The position numbers and the translations under genes are program-made. Shown piece by piece: positions 1-7,053 of a stretch of 12,515 nt of DNA. Positions within the stretch are counted from its first letter, which is position 1. The number at the start of each line of letters is the position of its first letter. The stretch covers positions 1-12,515 of the forward strand of contig CAYRJN010000114.1 of assembly GCA_964424545.1 (NCBI GenBank), read 5' to 3'. Under the pieces are notes generated by a model. That model was not told where the DNA came from. It ran no database searches and saw nothing but the letters and a program-made list of their open reading frames with translations. The stretch is from JAUVIB01 sp964424545 (GTDB lineage Bacteria > Calditrichota > Calditrichia > Calditrichales > Calditrichaceae).

Positions 1-14
1 TTCTGCCGGATTCG

Positions 15-761
15 TTATAATTTTTCCAATATCTGTAATAGTTTGTTTTTTCTTCTAACGGAAATAGGAATTTCCATACCGTTTTTAAGAACAATAAAAC
101 CTCCGTCCGTTTTATCGATTCTCAGAACTTGATTGAGATTTACAAGGTAGGATTGGTGCGGGCGAAAAAAGCGGTAATCGCTTAACAGCTCTTCATACTC
201 TTTTATGCTGCGAGAAACCATAATTTCATCGCCGTCTTCTACGCAAAAAGTTGTATAATTATTATCGCTCCGCGCATAAATAATATTGGCAATATCAATC
301 AAATGAAGACTGTCGCTTGTTTTTAAAACGATTTTTTTTGATTGGGTTTTCTTTTCATAATGGCTGAGGAAATTATTAATCTGCTCTTCTACTTCCCTGC
401 CTTCAATAATTTCCAAAGCGCGATCAACGGCAGTTTTAAACTCATATTCATTAATCGGTTTCAAAATATAATCCAAAGCGCTGAATTTTATAGCCCTGAT
501 AGCAAAATTATCAAAAGCCGTAATAAAAATCACTTTAAAATTCCGTTCTTTTATACGTTGCAATATATGAAATCCGCTACCGTCTTTTAGCTCAATATCC
601 AAAAAGACAAGGTTCGGTTTTAACGTTTTGATTTTATTAACGCCTTCCTCCACCGACGCAGCTGTTCCGCTTAAATATATTTCGGGAAAATAGCTATCAA
701 GAAGATTTTTTATAATCTCCTGAAAATGAGATTGGTCGTCAATTATAATAGCATTTATCAT
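15..761 (-). CDS. LytTR-family response regulator (AlgR/LytR type)
   Basis: This 248-residue protein is a DNA-binding response regulator. Residues 1-120 form a receiver domain with the acidic pair D8/D9, the phospho-acceptor D55 in VFLDIEL, T81 in FITAFDN and K101 in the LKP motif. A short linker leads to a LytTR DNA-binding domain at about 145-245, with the family-typical NNYTTF and FRPHQSYLVNL segments. It should be phosphorylated by the kinase encoded just upstream and then bind direct-repeat promoter sites; its targets cannot be read from this window. Its ATG shares one base with the kinase stop codon (TAATG at 759-763), so translation is probably coupled. The stop codon lies 14 bases from the window edge, so any further gene of the operon is out of view. 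Family assignment is secure; the regulated process is unknown. Confidence 0.96.
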   Translation of the reverse strand: MINAIIIDDQSHFQEIIKNLLDSYFPEIYLSGTAASVEEGVNKIKTLKPNLVFLDIELKDGSGFHILQRIKERNFKVIFITAFDNFAIRAIKFSALDYILKPINEYEFKTAVDRALEIIEGREVEEQINNFLSHYEKKTQSKKIVLKTSDSLHLIDIANIIYARSDNNYTTFCVEDGDEIMVSRSIKEYEELLSDYRFFRPHQSYLVNLNQVLRIDKTDGGFIVLKNGMEIPISVRRKNKLLQILEKL

Positions 762-2647
762 TACTTATCCATTATCGGTAAACTTACGGTGATTTTCACG
801 CCGCTTTCCCCCGGCCTGATATCGGCAATATTCTCTATTTTACAACGCAGGGGTTTTTTTAGCTGTTTTTGCATAATTAGTCTGCGCTTTTCCAAAATAC
901 CCAAAGATTTGGATTTATGCGTTTTGTTTTCGGATGTTTTAAAACCAGGGCCGTTGTCTTCTATCACAACGGTAATTTCATTGCATTTTTCTTCAATCAC
1001 AATTCTTAAATGCGCATCCTTCTCTTTATTTACAAGACCATGTTTGACGGCATTTTCCACAAAAGGCTGCAAAATCATCGGCGGTATCATAACAAACGCC
1101 GCGTCATCTACTTTGCAATCAATTTTATAGGTAAAACTGTTATCATACCTGAATTGTTCCAATTCAATGTATATTTTTATATTCTCTAATTCCTCCTCAA
1201 GCGAAACGGATTTTTTCTCCACCGAATTTAACATGGCCCTGGACAGCTTGGCAAAGCGTTCTAAAAAATAAGCTGATTTTTCGGCGTCGTTCTTATACAT
1301 ATACGCTTGAATGGCGCCAAGAACATTAAAGATGAAATGAGGATTCATTTGAGCGCTTAAGGCCTGTAATTTTAAATTATTGGTGCGAAATATATTTTGT
1401 CTGCGATAATACCGGAAAGATAGAAGCGCAATAGCGACAGCCAATATAATAAATATAATCGTATATTTTAACCTTGAAGTCGCTATGATATTTTGCGCCC
1501 TTAGGAGCTCGATCTCTTTAACTTTCAATTCATTCTGATATTTTGCCTCTATCTCCGCCAAATATTGTTTATCTTCATTTTCTCTAACGCTATCGCGGAT
1601 TGTCTTGCTCGTTCGTAAATAATTAAAAGCTTGTTTATAATCGCCTAATTTCGCATACATAGCGCCCAACTGCTCAGCCGCCGCCATTGCCTTTTTGATA
1701 TAATGTTTTTCCTCAGCCAATTGATAGGCTTTAGACGCCCATTTAATCGCCTGTCTATATTGTTTTTTAATACCGTAGATTTCGGAAATCATAAGATATT
1801 CCATACAAACGCCCATTGTATTGGCCACTTCGGATTCAAGTTTAACGGCTGTTAAATGGGTTTTTAACGCTTTATCATATTTCCCCTGTTTTTTTAAAAT
1901 ATTGGCCAGATTGCCGACGCCGGTAGAGACCGCTCTATCCCAAGCGATTTTTTTCCCTTCACTTATTACCAGCTTATAATAATACGCGCTGCTGTCATAC
2001 TGACTTTTGTTATCAAAAAAATTGCCTATCGTATTGTATATGGCTATCAAGGCGCGCTTGTCCGTTAAAGAATCCTTTGTTACGATTGACAGAGCCTTAC
2101 GGATATACTCTTCCTGTTTATTATAGTCGCCCAGTTCATCGTATAATGACGAAATCTTTTTATAATTAGAAGCTATCCTTTTGGGAATATTATTTTCCTG
2201 ACGGATTTTTAAGGAAAGGAACTGCGCGTCGATCGATTTTTTTAAATCGCCCATATCTTGGTAAGTAAGAGAAATATTTTCATATAAATCGGATAGAAGT
2301 TTCATTGAGCCTTGTTTTTTACAAAGATCAATCGCCTGCTCAAACAAAATTACAGCCTTACTAAGACGACCAGTCAAGGTGGCGTTTATGGCGAGTTTAT
2401 TTAAGATATTTATTTGCTTGACCTTATCATCGCTTTTTTTTGCCGCTTCATATGCAATATACAGCAAACTGTCGCTGTGCGTAAAATCTCCTTTATTTTG
2501 CAGTATATTTCCCTTTTCTATCAGGCTGTCGATAACCGCGTTATTATTATTCTCTTGCGTATAAACAACGTTTGACAAAAACAGGATATAACAGCTCAAC
2601 AGGAAAAATATATAATGCAATTCTATTTTAAAGGAATATCTCAACAT
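761..2647 (-). CDS. TPR-containing LytS/YehU-type sensor histidine kinase
   Basis: A membrane sensor kinase that should phosphorylate the LytTR regulator encoded next to it. I number residues from the longest open frame (first ATG at 2731, 656 aa). From M29 there is a signal peptide (hydrophobic about 38-55). Residues 65-380 hold TPR-like helical repeats, for example GDLKKSIDAQ, GKYDKALK and GDYKQAFNYL. A coiled coil follows at about 383-417, then one membrane helix at about 421-440. The cytoplasmic part has the His_kinase motif QMNPHFIFN with phospho-acceptor H465, the N box QPFVENAVKHG (N560), DNGPGF (592-597) and GILEKRRL. The sensor region is therefore probably periplasmic and TPR-based, with no recognisable ligand pocket. 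I chose the start at M29 (2647) because it begins directly with the signal peptide. Starts at 2686 and 2731 are possible, and none of the three has a clear Shine-Dalgarno sequence. Confidence 0.94.
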   Translation of the reverse strand: MLRYSFKIELHYIFFLLSCYILFLSNVVYTQENNNNAVIDSLIEKGNILQNKGDFTHSDSLLYIAYEAAKKSDDKVKQINILNKLAINATLTGRLSKAVILFEQAIDLCKKQGSMKLLSDLYENISLTYQDMGDLKKSIDAQFLSLKIRQENNIPKRIASNYKKISSLYDELGDYNKQEEYIRKALSIVTKDSLTDKRALIAIYNTIGNFFDNKSQYDSSAYYYKLVISEGKKIAWDRAVSTGVGNLANILKKQGKYDKALKTHLTAVKLESEVANTMGVCMEYLMISEIYGIKKQYRQAIKWASKAYQLAEEKHYIKKAMAAAEQLGAMYAKLGDYKQAFNYLRTSKTIRDSVRENEDKQYLAEIEAKYQNELKVKEIELLRAQNIIATSRLKYTIIFIILAVAIALLSFRYYRRQNIFRTNNLKLQALSAQMNPHFIFNVLGAIQAYMYKNDAEKSAYFLERFAKLSRAMLNSVEKKSVSLEEELENIKIYIELEQFRYDNSFTYKIDCKVDDAAFVMIPPMILQPFVENAVKHGLVNKEKDAHLRIVIEEKCNEITVVIEDNGPGFKTSENKTHKSKSLGILEKRRLIMQKQLKKPLRCKIENIADIRPGESGVKITVSLPIMDK

Positions 2648-2772
2648 GTGTTTTTTAATTTTTAACGGATTCGAAATTCCAACCATTAACTTATCGTATT
2701 GGAATTTCAAAAAATACCATATTTCGGACATTTCATTTATTTTTGTGTTATACTCAATTTTGAATTTTCTAA

Positions 2773-2778
2773 ATTATA
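2773..2778 (-). promoter_or_regulatory. Candidate -10 element for the two-component operon
   Basis: The minus strand reads TATAATTTAG here, 42 bases before the most upstream possible kinase ATG and 126 before the preferred one. No convincing TTGACA-like -35 box sits at 16-18 bases. The sequence partly resembles the Bacteroidota -7 consensus TAnnTTTG. The region is AT-rich, so chance is a real alternative. Confidence 0.25.
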
Positions 2779-2832
2779 CATAGTTCACATAGACGGAATT
2801 TTAGATTTTCCGATTAATCGGATCTCCATTTC

Positions 2833-2912
2833 TGTCATTCCCAAATATTTCTATCGTGAATCTATATCTTGCCATTGTCTACATTTAGATTCCTTCTTTC
2901 GAAGGAATGACA
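2833..2912. repeat. Palindromic intergenic repeat-like element (REP/MITE-like)
   Basis: The element is bounded by a perfect 9-base inverted repeat, TGTCATTCC at 2833-2841 and GGAATGACA at 2904-2912. Inside it, GAATCTA (2858-2864) pairs with TAGATTC (2886-2892). The right arm also folds on itself: ATTCCTTC (2889-2896), loop TTTC, GAAGGAAT (2901-2908), an 8-bp stem. This nested design, with GTCATTCC ends and a GAATCTA core, resembles the dispersed intergenic palindromes common in bacterial genomes. Only one good copy is visible, so its repeat status is inferred from architecture. It carries no coding capacity and no terminal target duplication that I can identify. Confidence 0.6.
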
Positions 2913-3128
2913 CGTTGACAATTCTATCCGGACCTTTTTCATTAATCACGTTGCGGAGTTATATTCTAAAAAGGCAATAACGTTAATTGTATCGCAATTG
3001 CAAACATTAAAAAACATTAAGCGCGGCTTGCCGCTGAAAAACAATACTCTATTTCTTTTTTTTATCATTAATCAATTAGCGAATCTATGTTCCCGTTGGT
3101 TTCACTTTTCTACGTCCTAAGGCTTAAA

Positions 3129-5225
3129 TTAATATTTTAGCTGCTTCCACAAATAGGCATAAATTAAAGCATTTTGATAAGCGGATTGCTTATTGGTCGT
3201 CGCAGCCGCATGGCCTCCTTCCGTATTTTCATAATAATAAAGGGTATAGCCCAACGATTCCATTTTAGCCGCCATTTTCCGCGCATGCCCTGGATGCACG
3301 CGATCATCCCTCGTGGAAGTATTAAAAAATACGACGGGATATTTTTTTCCTTTTAACACAATTTGATAGGGTGAATATTTGCTGATATAAGCCCACTCTT
3401 CGGGGATATCCGGATTGCCGTATTCCCCCATCCAACTGGCACTGGCCAGCAATTTATTATAACGTTTCATATCCAATAAAGGAACGCGGCAGACTACCGC
3501 ATTATAAAGTTCCGGTCCCTGTGTAAAAGCAACGCCTACCAACAGACCACCGTTACTGCCGCCCTTAATTCCAAGATGACGCGGAGAAGTAATTTTCCTG
3601 GCAATTAAATCTTCGGCAACGGCCGCAAAATCGTCATACGCTTTCTGACGTTTTTCTTTTAATGCCGATAGATGCCATTGCGGGCCGAATTCCCCGCCGC
3701 CGCGGATATTCGCCAAAACAAAAACGCCGCCTTTTTCCAACCAATCGGCGCCGATTGTTGCCGAATAGGTCGGAGTCATGGAAATTTCAAATCCGCCGTA
3801 ACCATACAAAAGCGTAGGATTGTTTCCATTAAGCGGAAGTTCTTTTTTTGCAACGATAAAATAGGGAATTTTCACGCCGTCTTTGGAAACGGCCCAATTC
3901 TGCCGCACCATTAATCCCTGCGTATTAAAAAAAGCCGGTAAATGACTAATTTCAATAGATTTATTACCCGGTTTCTCCATATAAAAAAGGCTGGTAGGAG
4001 TAAGAAATCCGCGATAACTATAGAAGAACATGTCCGACTCATCAATAGCGTCAACAATAGATATGGCGCCGTACTGCGGCAAGGGTAGTTTCTTTCCAAT
4101 CCAATCTCCTTTTTGTAAACGGTAAGCATAAATCGCGCTACGGACATTTTCCAGCATATTAACAAGCAGATAATTTTTGGTGGAAGATACGGAAGCAATA
4201 CTTGATTTTTTATCCGGTGTTACAATTACGGAAAAATCGCGTCCGCCGTTTAATAAAACATCATAATCTATACCGATTAAAGAGCCTTGCGTATATTTTT
4301 TACCCTCTATTTCCCAATCCGATTTCAGATTAAGCAATAATTGATTTTTAAAAATGCCCTGTAAATCCGCATCATCGGGAACATCCAATTTTATTAATTT
4401 CCCTTTTTCAATAGCAAAATAATTTTTCGAATAAAAAGATAAATACTGATAAATCATCTTATATTTGCGCTCCGGCGTATTAATTACGCCGCCCCAAACC
4501 CCCATATTAGTTGAATCGCCTCGGAAGATGGTTATCGCGTCTTTCAAAGGCGTTCCCCGTTTCCATTTTTTCAGAATCATAGGATAACCGGAGGTGGTCA
4601 TTGTTCCCTTTCCAAAATCGGTGGAAACATACACCGTATTATAATCTATCCAAGATATACCGCTTTTGGCAGAAGGCAAAAAGAAACCGCCCTTGATAAA
4701 GGATTTTGTTATGGCGTCAAACTCACGAATCTCAACGGCATCGCCTCCTCCGTCCGAAAGTTTGACCAGACAATAGCGGTAGTCGGGTTTCAGCCATTCA
4801 ACCCCCTTAAACACCCATTTTTTACCCTCTTTTCGGCTCAAGGCATCAATATCTATAACCGTTTCCCACCCGGAACTTTTTTTAAGATAGTTATTAAGGG
4901 GTATTCTGCGAAAAATCCCGCGTTCACTTTTTTCATCTTTCCAAAAATTGTAAACATACTTTCCTCTTATACTCGGATAGGCTATCCTCTGCTTGGAATT
5001 ATAAATTTCAAGATTCTTCTTATAAAATTCTTGAAAATAGGGCTCTTTCTCAAGTATATTAGCCGTGGCTTCATTGTGTTTTTCAACCCAATTGAGCGCT
5101 TTTTCGCTGTCTATATCCTCTAACCAAAGAAACGGATCCTGCTCGCCGCTTTTTTTTTCGCACGATAATAAAAGCGACAAAAACAAAATGGGTAAAATTT
5201 GTTTAATTGTTTTAATATATTCCAT
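3129..5225 (-). CDS. Lipoprotein prolyl oligopeptidase family serine peptidase (S9A)
   Basis: This 698-residue enzyme should cut short proline-containing peptides on the outside of the inner membrane or in the periplasm. The N-terminus is a lipoprotein signal: basic start, hydrophobic residues 9-20 and lipobox LLSC with lipidated C22. Residues about 30-440 form the N-terminal/beta-propeller part (opening DPFLWLEDIDSEKALNWV), and about 445-698 the alpha/beta-hydrolase domain. The catalytic triad is complete: S557 in GGSNGG, Asp in RDDRVHP (D640/D641) and H672 in EGGHAAA. The GGEFGPQWH segment is also typical of S9A. The length matches the family (about 700). The start at 5225 is supported by a strong Shine-Dalgarno sequence, minus-strand TGGGAGG (5230-5236), 4 bases before the ATG. 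It stands alone, with long non-coding gaps on both sides. Exact substrate preference is inferred from family only. Confidence 0.96.
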   Translation of the reverse strand: MEYIKTIKQILPILFLSLLLSCEKKSGEQDPFLWLEDIDSEKALNWVEKHNEATANILEKEPYFQEFYKKNLEIYNSKQRIAYPSIRGKYVYNFWKDEKSERGIFRRIPLNNYLKKSSGWETVIDIDALSRKEGKKWVFKGVEWLKPDYRYCLVKLSDGGGDAVEIREFDAITKSFIKGGFFLPSAKSGISWIDYNTVYVSTDFGKGTMTTSGYPMILKKWKRGTPLKDAITIFRGDSTNMGVWGGVINTPERKYKMIYQYLSFYSKNYFAIEKGKLIKLDVPDDADLQGIFKNQLLLNLKSDWEIEGKKYTQGSLIGIDYDVLLNGGRDFSVIVTPDKKSSIASVSSTKNYLLVNMLENVRSAIYAYRLQKGDWIGKKLPLPQYGAISIVDAIDESDMFFYSYRGFLTPTSLFYMEKPGNKSIEISHLPAFFNTQGLMVRQNWAVSKDGVKIPYFIVAKKELPLNGNNPTLLYGYGGFEISMTPTYSATIGADWLEKGGVFVLANIRGGGEFGPQWHLSALKEKRQKAYDDFAAVAEDLIARKITSPRHLGIKGGSNGGLLVGVAFTQGPELYNAVVCRVPLLDMKRYNKLLASASWMGEYGNPDIPEEWAYISKYSPYQIVLKGKKYPVVFFNTSTRDDRVHPGHARKMAAKMESLGYTLYYYENTEGGHAAATTNKQSAYQNALIYAYLWKQLKY

Positions 5226-5392
5226 AAGGCCTCCCAGCGAATCTTTTAGCGTTTCAATTTACGGATTTATTGAAGAACTAAAAAGAATAAAAAAATAAAT
5301 GGGTAATTATTCGGTGGTATTGCGATTTCGAAAAAATATCATAAAAATAAATTTAACTTATCATTTTGCCTGCACATAAAGTTGGGAAATAC

Positions 5393-5446
5393 AGTCATTA
5401 CGATAATGCGGAGATTGATTCTACTCCCGCTCTTGCAGGATCGTCT
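5393..5446. repeat. Possible degraded hairpin repeat
   Basis: In the gap between the oligopeptidase and nitroreductase genes, CATTA/TAATG (5396-5400 and 5404-5408) is followed by TCCCGC-TCTT-GCAGGA (5425-5440, one mismatch). The ends AGTCATTA and GATCGTC loosely recall the GTCATTCC ends of the element at 2833-2912. It could be a decayed relative, or coincidence. Confidence 0.25.
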
Positions 5447-5516
5447 AAATATATACGTCCTTTTTATCAATCTATTTGCATCACTGTGTTATTTTTTTTC
5501 ACTGAATTAACAGCGA

Positions 5517-6026
5517 CTAAAAGACTTCAAAATGTACGCGCGATTCCCGATAGCGGTTAATCGGCGATTTACTAACGGCAGGATATCCCACGGCAATTAA
5601 CGATATGGGCAGAATATGTTCAGGTATTTTTAATACGCGTTTTAGTTCTTTTATTCTCTTCTTACGCGGATAAATGCCTAACCAGACCGCGCCTAAACCA
5701 AGCTCATGTGCGGCAAGTAAAATATTTTGCGTTGCCGCCGAGCAATTAACGGCATTATATCCTTCACTTTTTTCAATATTCAAATCGCCGCAAACGCTTA
5801 TAGCCGCCGAAGCTTCTAAGAGCATTTCAGCGTAAGGATGAAAATTAACAATCTCCCGCAAAATAGCCTTATCGGTTGTAATTATGAAATGCCACGGTTG
5901 ATAATTCATTGCGGAAGGGGCCTGCATACCCGATTTTATTAGGGTATACAAAGTATCTTTATCAATCGCTTTTTTTTTAAAATTTCGAACGCTTCTTCTG
6001 CTGAAAATTGCCTCTAATGTATTCAT
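5517..6026 (-). CDS. Nitroreductase family FMN-dependent oxidoreductase
   Basis: A compact 169-residue nitroreductase-fold flavoprotein. The N-terminus has the FMN-phosphate-binding arginines (R10, R11, R14 in SRRSVRNF). Further family features are the APSAMNYQPWHF segment (36-47), the GLGAVWLG stretch (110-117) and the GYPA motif (147-150). Such enzymes use NAD(P)H to reduce nitro groups, quinones or flavins and work as dimers in the cytoplasm; the physiological substrate is not evident. The start at 6026 was chosen because GAGGG (minus strand, 6032-6036) lies 5 bases before that ATG. An in-frame ATG at 6038 would add four residues but would place this site inside the gene. It is divergent from the ferredoxin gene across about 290 bases, so the pair could share regulation or electron flow, but nothing in the sequence proves this. 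Confidence 0.93.
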   Translation of the reverse strand: MNTLEAIFSRRSVRNFKKKAIDKDTLYTLIKSGMQAPSAMNYQPWHFIITTDKAILREIVNFHPYAEMLLEASAAISVCGDLNIEKSEGYNAVNCSAATQNILLAAHELGLGAVWLGIYPRKKRIKELKRVLKIPEHILPISLIAVGYPAVSKSPINRYRESRVHFEVF

Positions 6027-6031
6027 CGCAG

Positions 6032-6036
6032 CCCTC
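6032..6036 (-). promoter_or_regulatory. Ribosome binding site fixing the nitroreductase start
   Basis: Minus-strand GAGGG, 5 bases before the ATG at 6026. It overlaps the alternative upstream ATG (6038), which argues that translation begins at 6026. Confidence 0.6.
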
Positions 6037-6268
6037 ATTATTTTTAACGTTAAACCGAATAGAATTTCACAATTATTTTATTATGATTCAAATAAAAGAG
6101 AAAATACGGCAATAATCTTATCCACAATCCTGCTGTCATTACAACATTTTCGCCTTCATACTTAGAGCGACCGCCTTAAAACCTTTCTGTCTAATACGAA
6201 ATAAATATATTCATTTTTAGTAAAATATTTTTTTAATTTATTAAAATTTATCTTATATTAGCGCACCA

Positions 6269-6296
6269 GTTAGAAAAACTTTATTGTTGATATAAT
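6269..6296 (+). promoter_or_regulatory. Weak promoter candidate for the ferredoxin gene
   Basis: TATAAT at 6291-6296 with a poor -35 candidate GTTAGA at 6269-6274 (16-base spacer), below a very AT-rich tract (6195-6260) that could act as an UP element. The leader would be very short, with its start close to the Shine-Dalgarno at 6303-6308. The low complexity of the region makes this tentative. Confidence 0.3.
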
Positions 6297-6314
6297 TTAA
6301 TTAGGAGGATAATC

Positions 6315-6599
6315 ATGCCACATGTAGTAACCGAACCTTGTGTAGGCGTATGCGATACCGCTTGTGTTGAAGTATGCCCGACAGACGCATTCAGCCCCGC
6401 GGAAGGATACAGCTTGGACAGCGATGAAGATAAAGAAAAAATGCGCGCTGCGGGCGAGCAGCTTTATATTAACCCCGACGAATGTATTGATTGCGGCGCC
6501 TGCGTTCCGGAATGCCCCGTAGAAGCTATTTTTGAAGAGGGCGATGTACCCGATCAATGGGAATCCTATATTGCTAAGAATGCCGATCGTTTTGCTTAA
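6315..6599 (+). CDS. Thermus-like seven-iron (3Fe-4S/4Fe-4S) ferredoxin
   Basis: A 94-residue soluble electron carrier. Cysteines fall in two groups: C9, C13, C17, C21 (PCVGVCDTACVEVCP) and C57, C60, C63, C67 (ECIDCGACVPECP). The pattern follows the Azotobacter FdI/Thermus seven-iron type. By family, C9, C17 and C67 would bind the 3Fe-4S cluster and C21, C57, C60, C63 the 4Fe-4S cluster. The C-terminal DVPDQWESYIAKN also matches the Thermus protein closely. Two oddities are an extra Cys at position 13, where Thermus ferredoxin has Lys, and a charged insert of about 17 residues (roughly 27-46) between the two halves. The start is fixed by a consensus AGGAGG at 6303-6308, 6 bases before the ATG. 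It is the only plus-strand gene and is followed by a strong terminator, so it is monocistronic. Its redox partner is unknown. Confidence 0.95.
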   Translation: MPHVVTEPCVGVCDTACVEVCPTDAFSPAEGYSLDSDEDKEKMRAAGEQLYINPDECIDCGACVPECPVEAIFEEGDVPDQWESYIAKNADRFA

Positions 6600-6626
6600 T
6601 AAAACGATTTGTAATTTTATTTATAA

Positions 6627-6656
6627 ACCCTTGCCTTTTGAGGCGAGGGTTTTTTT
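6627..6656 (+). terminator. Rho-independent terminator after the ferredoxin gene
   Basis: ACCCTTGCC (6627-6635) pairs with GGCGAGGGT (6642-6650) over 9 bp, with one T-G wobble and a 6-base loop. A T tract follows at 6651-6656. It begins 28 bases after the ferredoxin stop. The T tract runs into the stop codon of the convergent mce gene. On the minus strand the stem has one A/C mismatch and only a short T run behind it, so it may terminate mce transcripts less efficiently. Confidence 0.9.
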
Positions 6657-7050
6657 ATTCGCACAATTCAATTAAAACGCCCCCGGCGCTTTTCGGATGA
6701 ATAAAAGCGATTTTTTTTCCGCCCGCCCCCTGTCGCGGTTTTTCATCGATCAAACGAATGCCTTTCTCTTTCAATTCCTTTAGCGTTTCTTCAAGATTTT
6801 GTACCCGATAGGCAATATGATGAATACCGCTCCCCCTTTTATCGATAAATTTTGCTATGGGCGAATAATTATCCGTAGCCTGTAACAATTCAACGTTCGA
6901 TTCGCCTATTTTAAATGCAGCCGTCTCAACCCTTTGTTCTTCCACGCGTTCTATAAAAGAAGGTTTTATTTGAAATAATGTTTCATAATTTTCAATCGCT
7001 TTGCTCAAATCTTCCACGGCGATACCGATATGATCTATTTTTTTCAGCAT
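6655..7050 (-). CDS. mce: Methylmalonyl-CoA epimerase
   Basis: A 131-residue glyoxalase/VOC-fold enzyme that interconverts (S)- and (R)-methylmalonyl-CoA, linking propionyl-CoA carboxylation or decarboxylation to B12-dependent methylmalonyl-CoA mutase. Two beta-alpha-beta-beta-beta modules are visible, opening with DHIGIAVEDL and GIHHIAYRVQNL. Likely metal ligands are H7, E54 (in VELLQ), H77 or H78 and E128 (in VLIELCE). The RQGAGGKKIAFIHP segment is typical of the epimerase rather than other VOC enzymes. Length matches the family. It starts only 3 bases after the rpiB stop codon, with a weak GGAA in the end of rpiB, so translation is probably coupled to rpiB. No mutase or propionyl-CoA carboxylase gene is in the window. 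It is the last gene of the minus-strand run, facing the ferredoxin terminator. Confidence 0.95.
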   Translation of the reverse strand: MLKKIDHIGIAVEDLSKAIENYETLFQIKPSFIERVEEQRVETAAFKIGESNVELLQATDNYSPIAKFIDKRGSGIHHIAYRVQNLEETLKELKEKGIRLIDEKPRQGAGGKKIAFIHPKSAGGVLIELCE

Positions 7051-7053
7051 AAA

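Larger units (their letters stand above)
2648..3128. other. Non-coding stretch between prolyl oligopeptidase and kinase genes
   Basis: About 480 bases without a supportable gene. It holds the kinase leader and a candidate -10 element, the palindromic element at 2833-2912, and a short GC-rich hairpin at 3023-3034 that is too small to call a terminator. The plus-strand open frame at 2699-2980 runs through the palindromic repeat and has no ribosome binding site, so I do not call it a gene. Confidence 0.6.

Noticed and set aside
3023..3034. GCGGC-TT-GCCGC palindrome as a terminator for the oligopeptidase gene
   Set aside because: The usable stem is only about 4 bp with a 4-base loop, lies about 95 bases past the stop, and the T run does not follow directly.
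5366..5560. Plus-strand open frame of 64 codons in the gap before the nitroreductase gene
   Set aside because: It begins at a TTG without a ribosome binding site, runs across the hairpin remnant and overlaps the nitroreductase 3' end.
6039..6314. Riboswitch or RNA gene between the nitroreductase and ferredoxin genes
   Set aside because: The stretch is AT-rich without extended stems or recognisable aptamer features.
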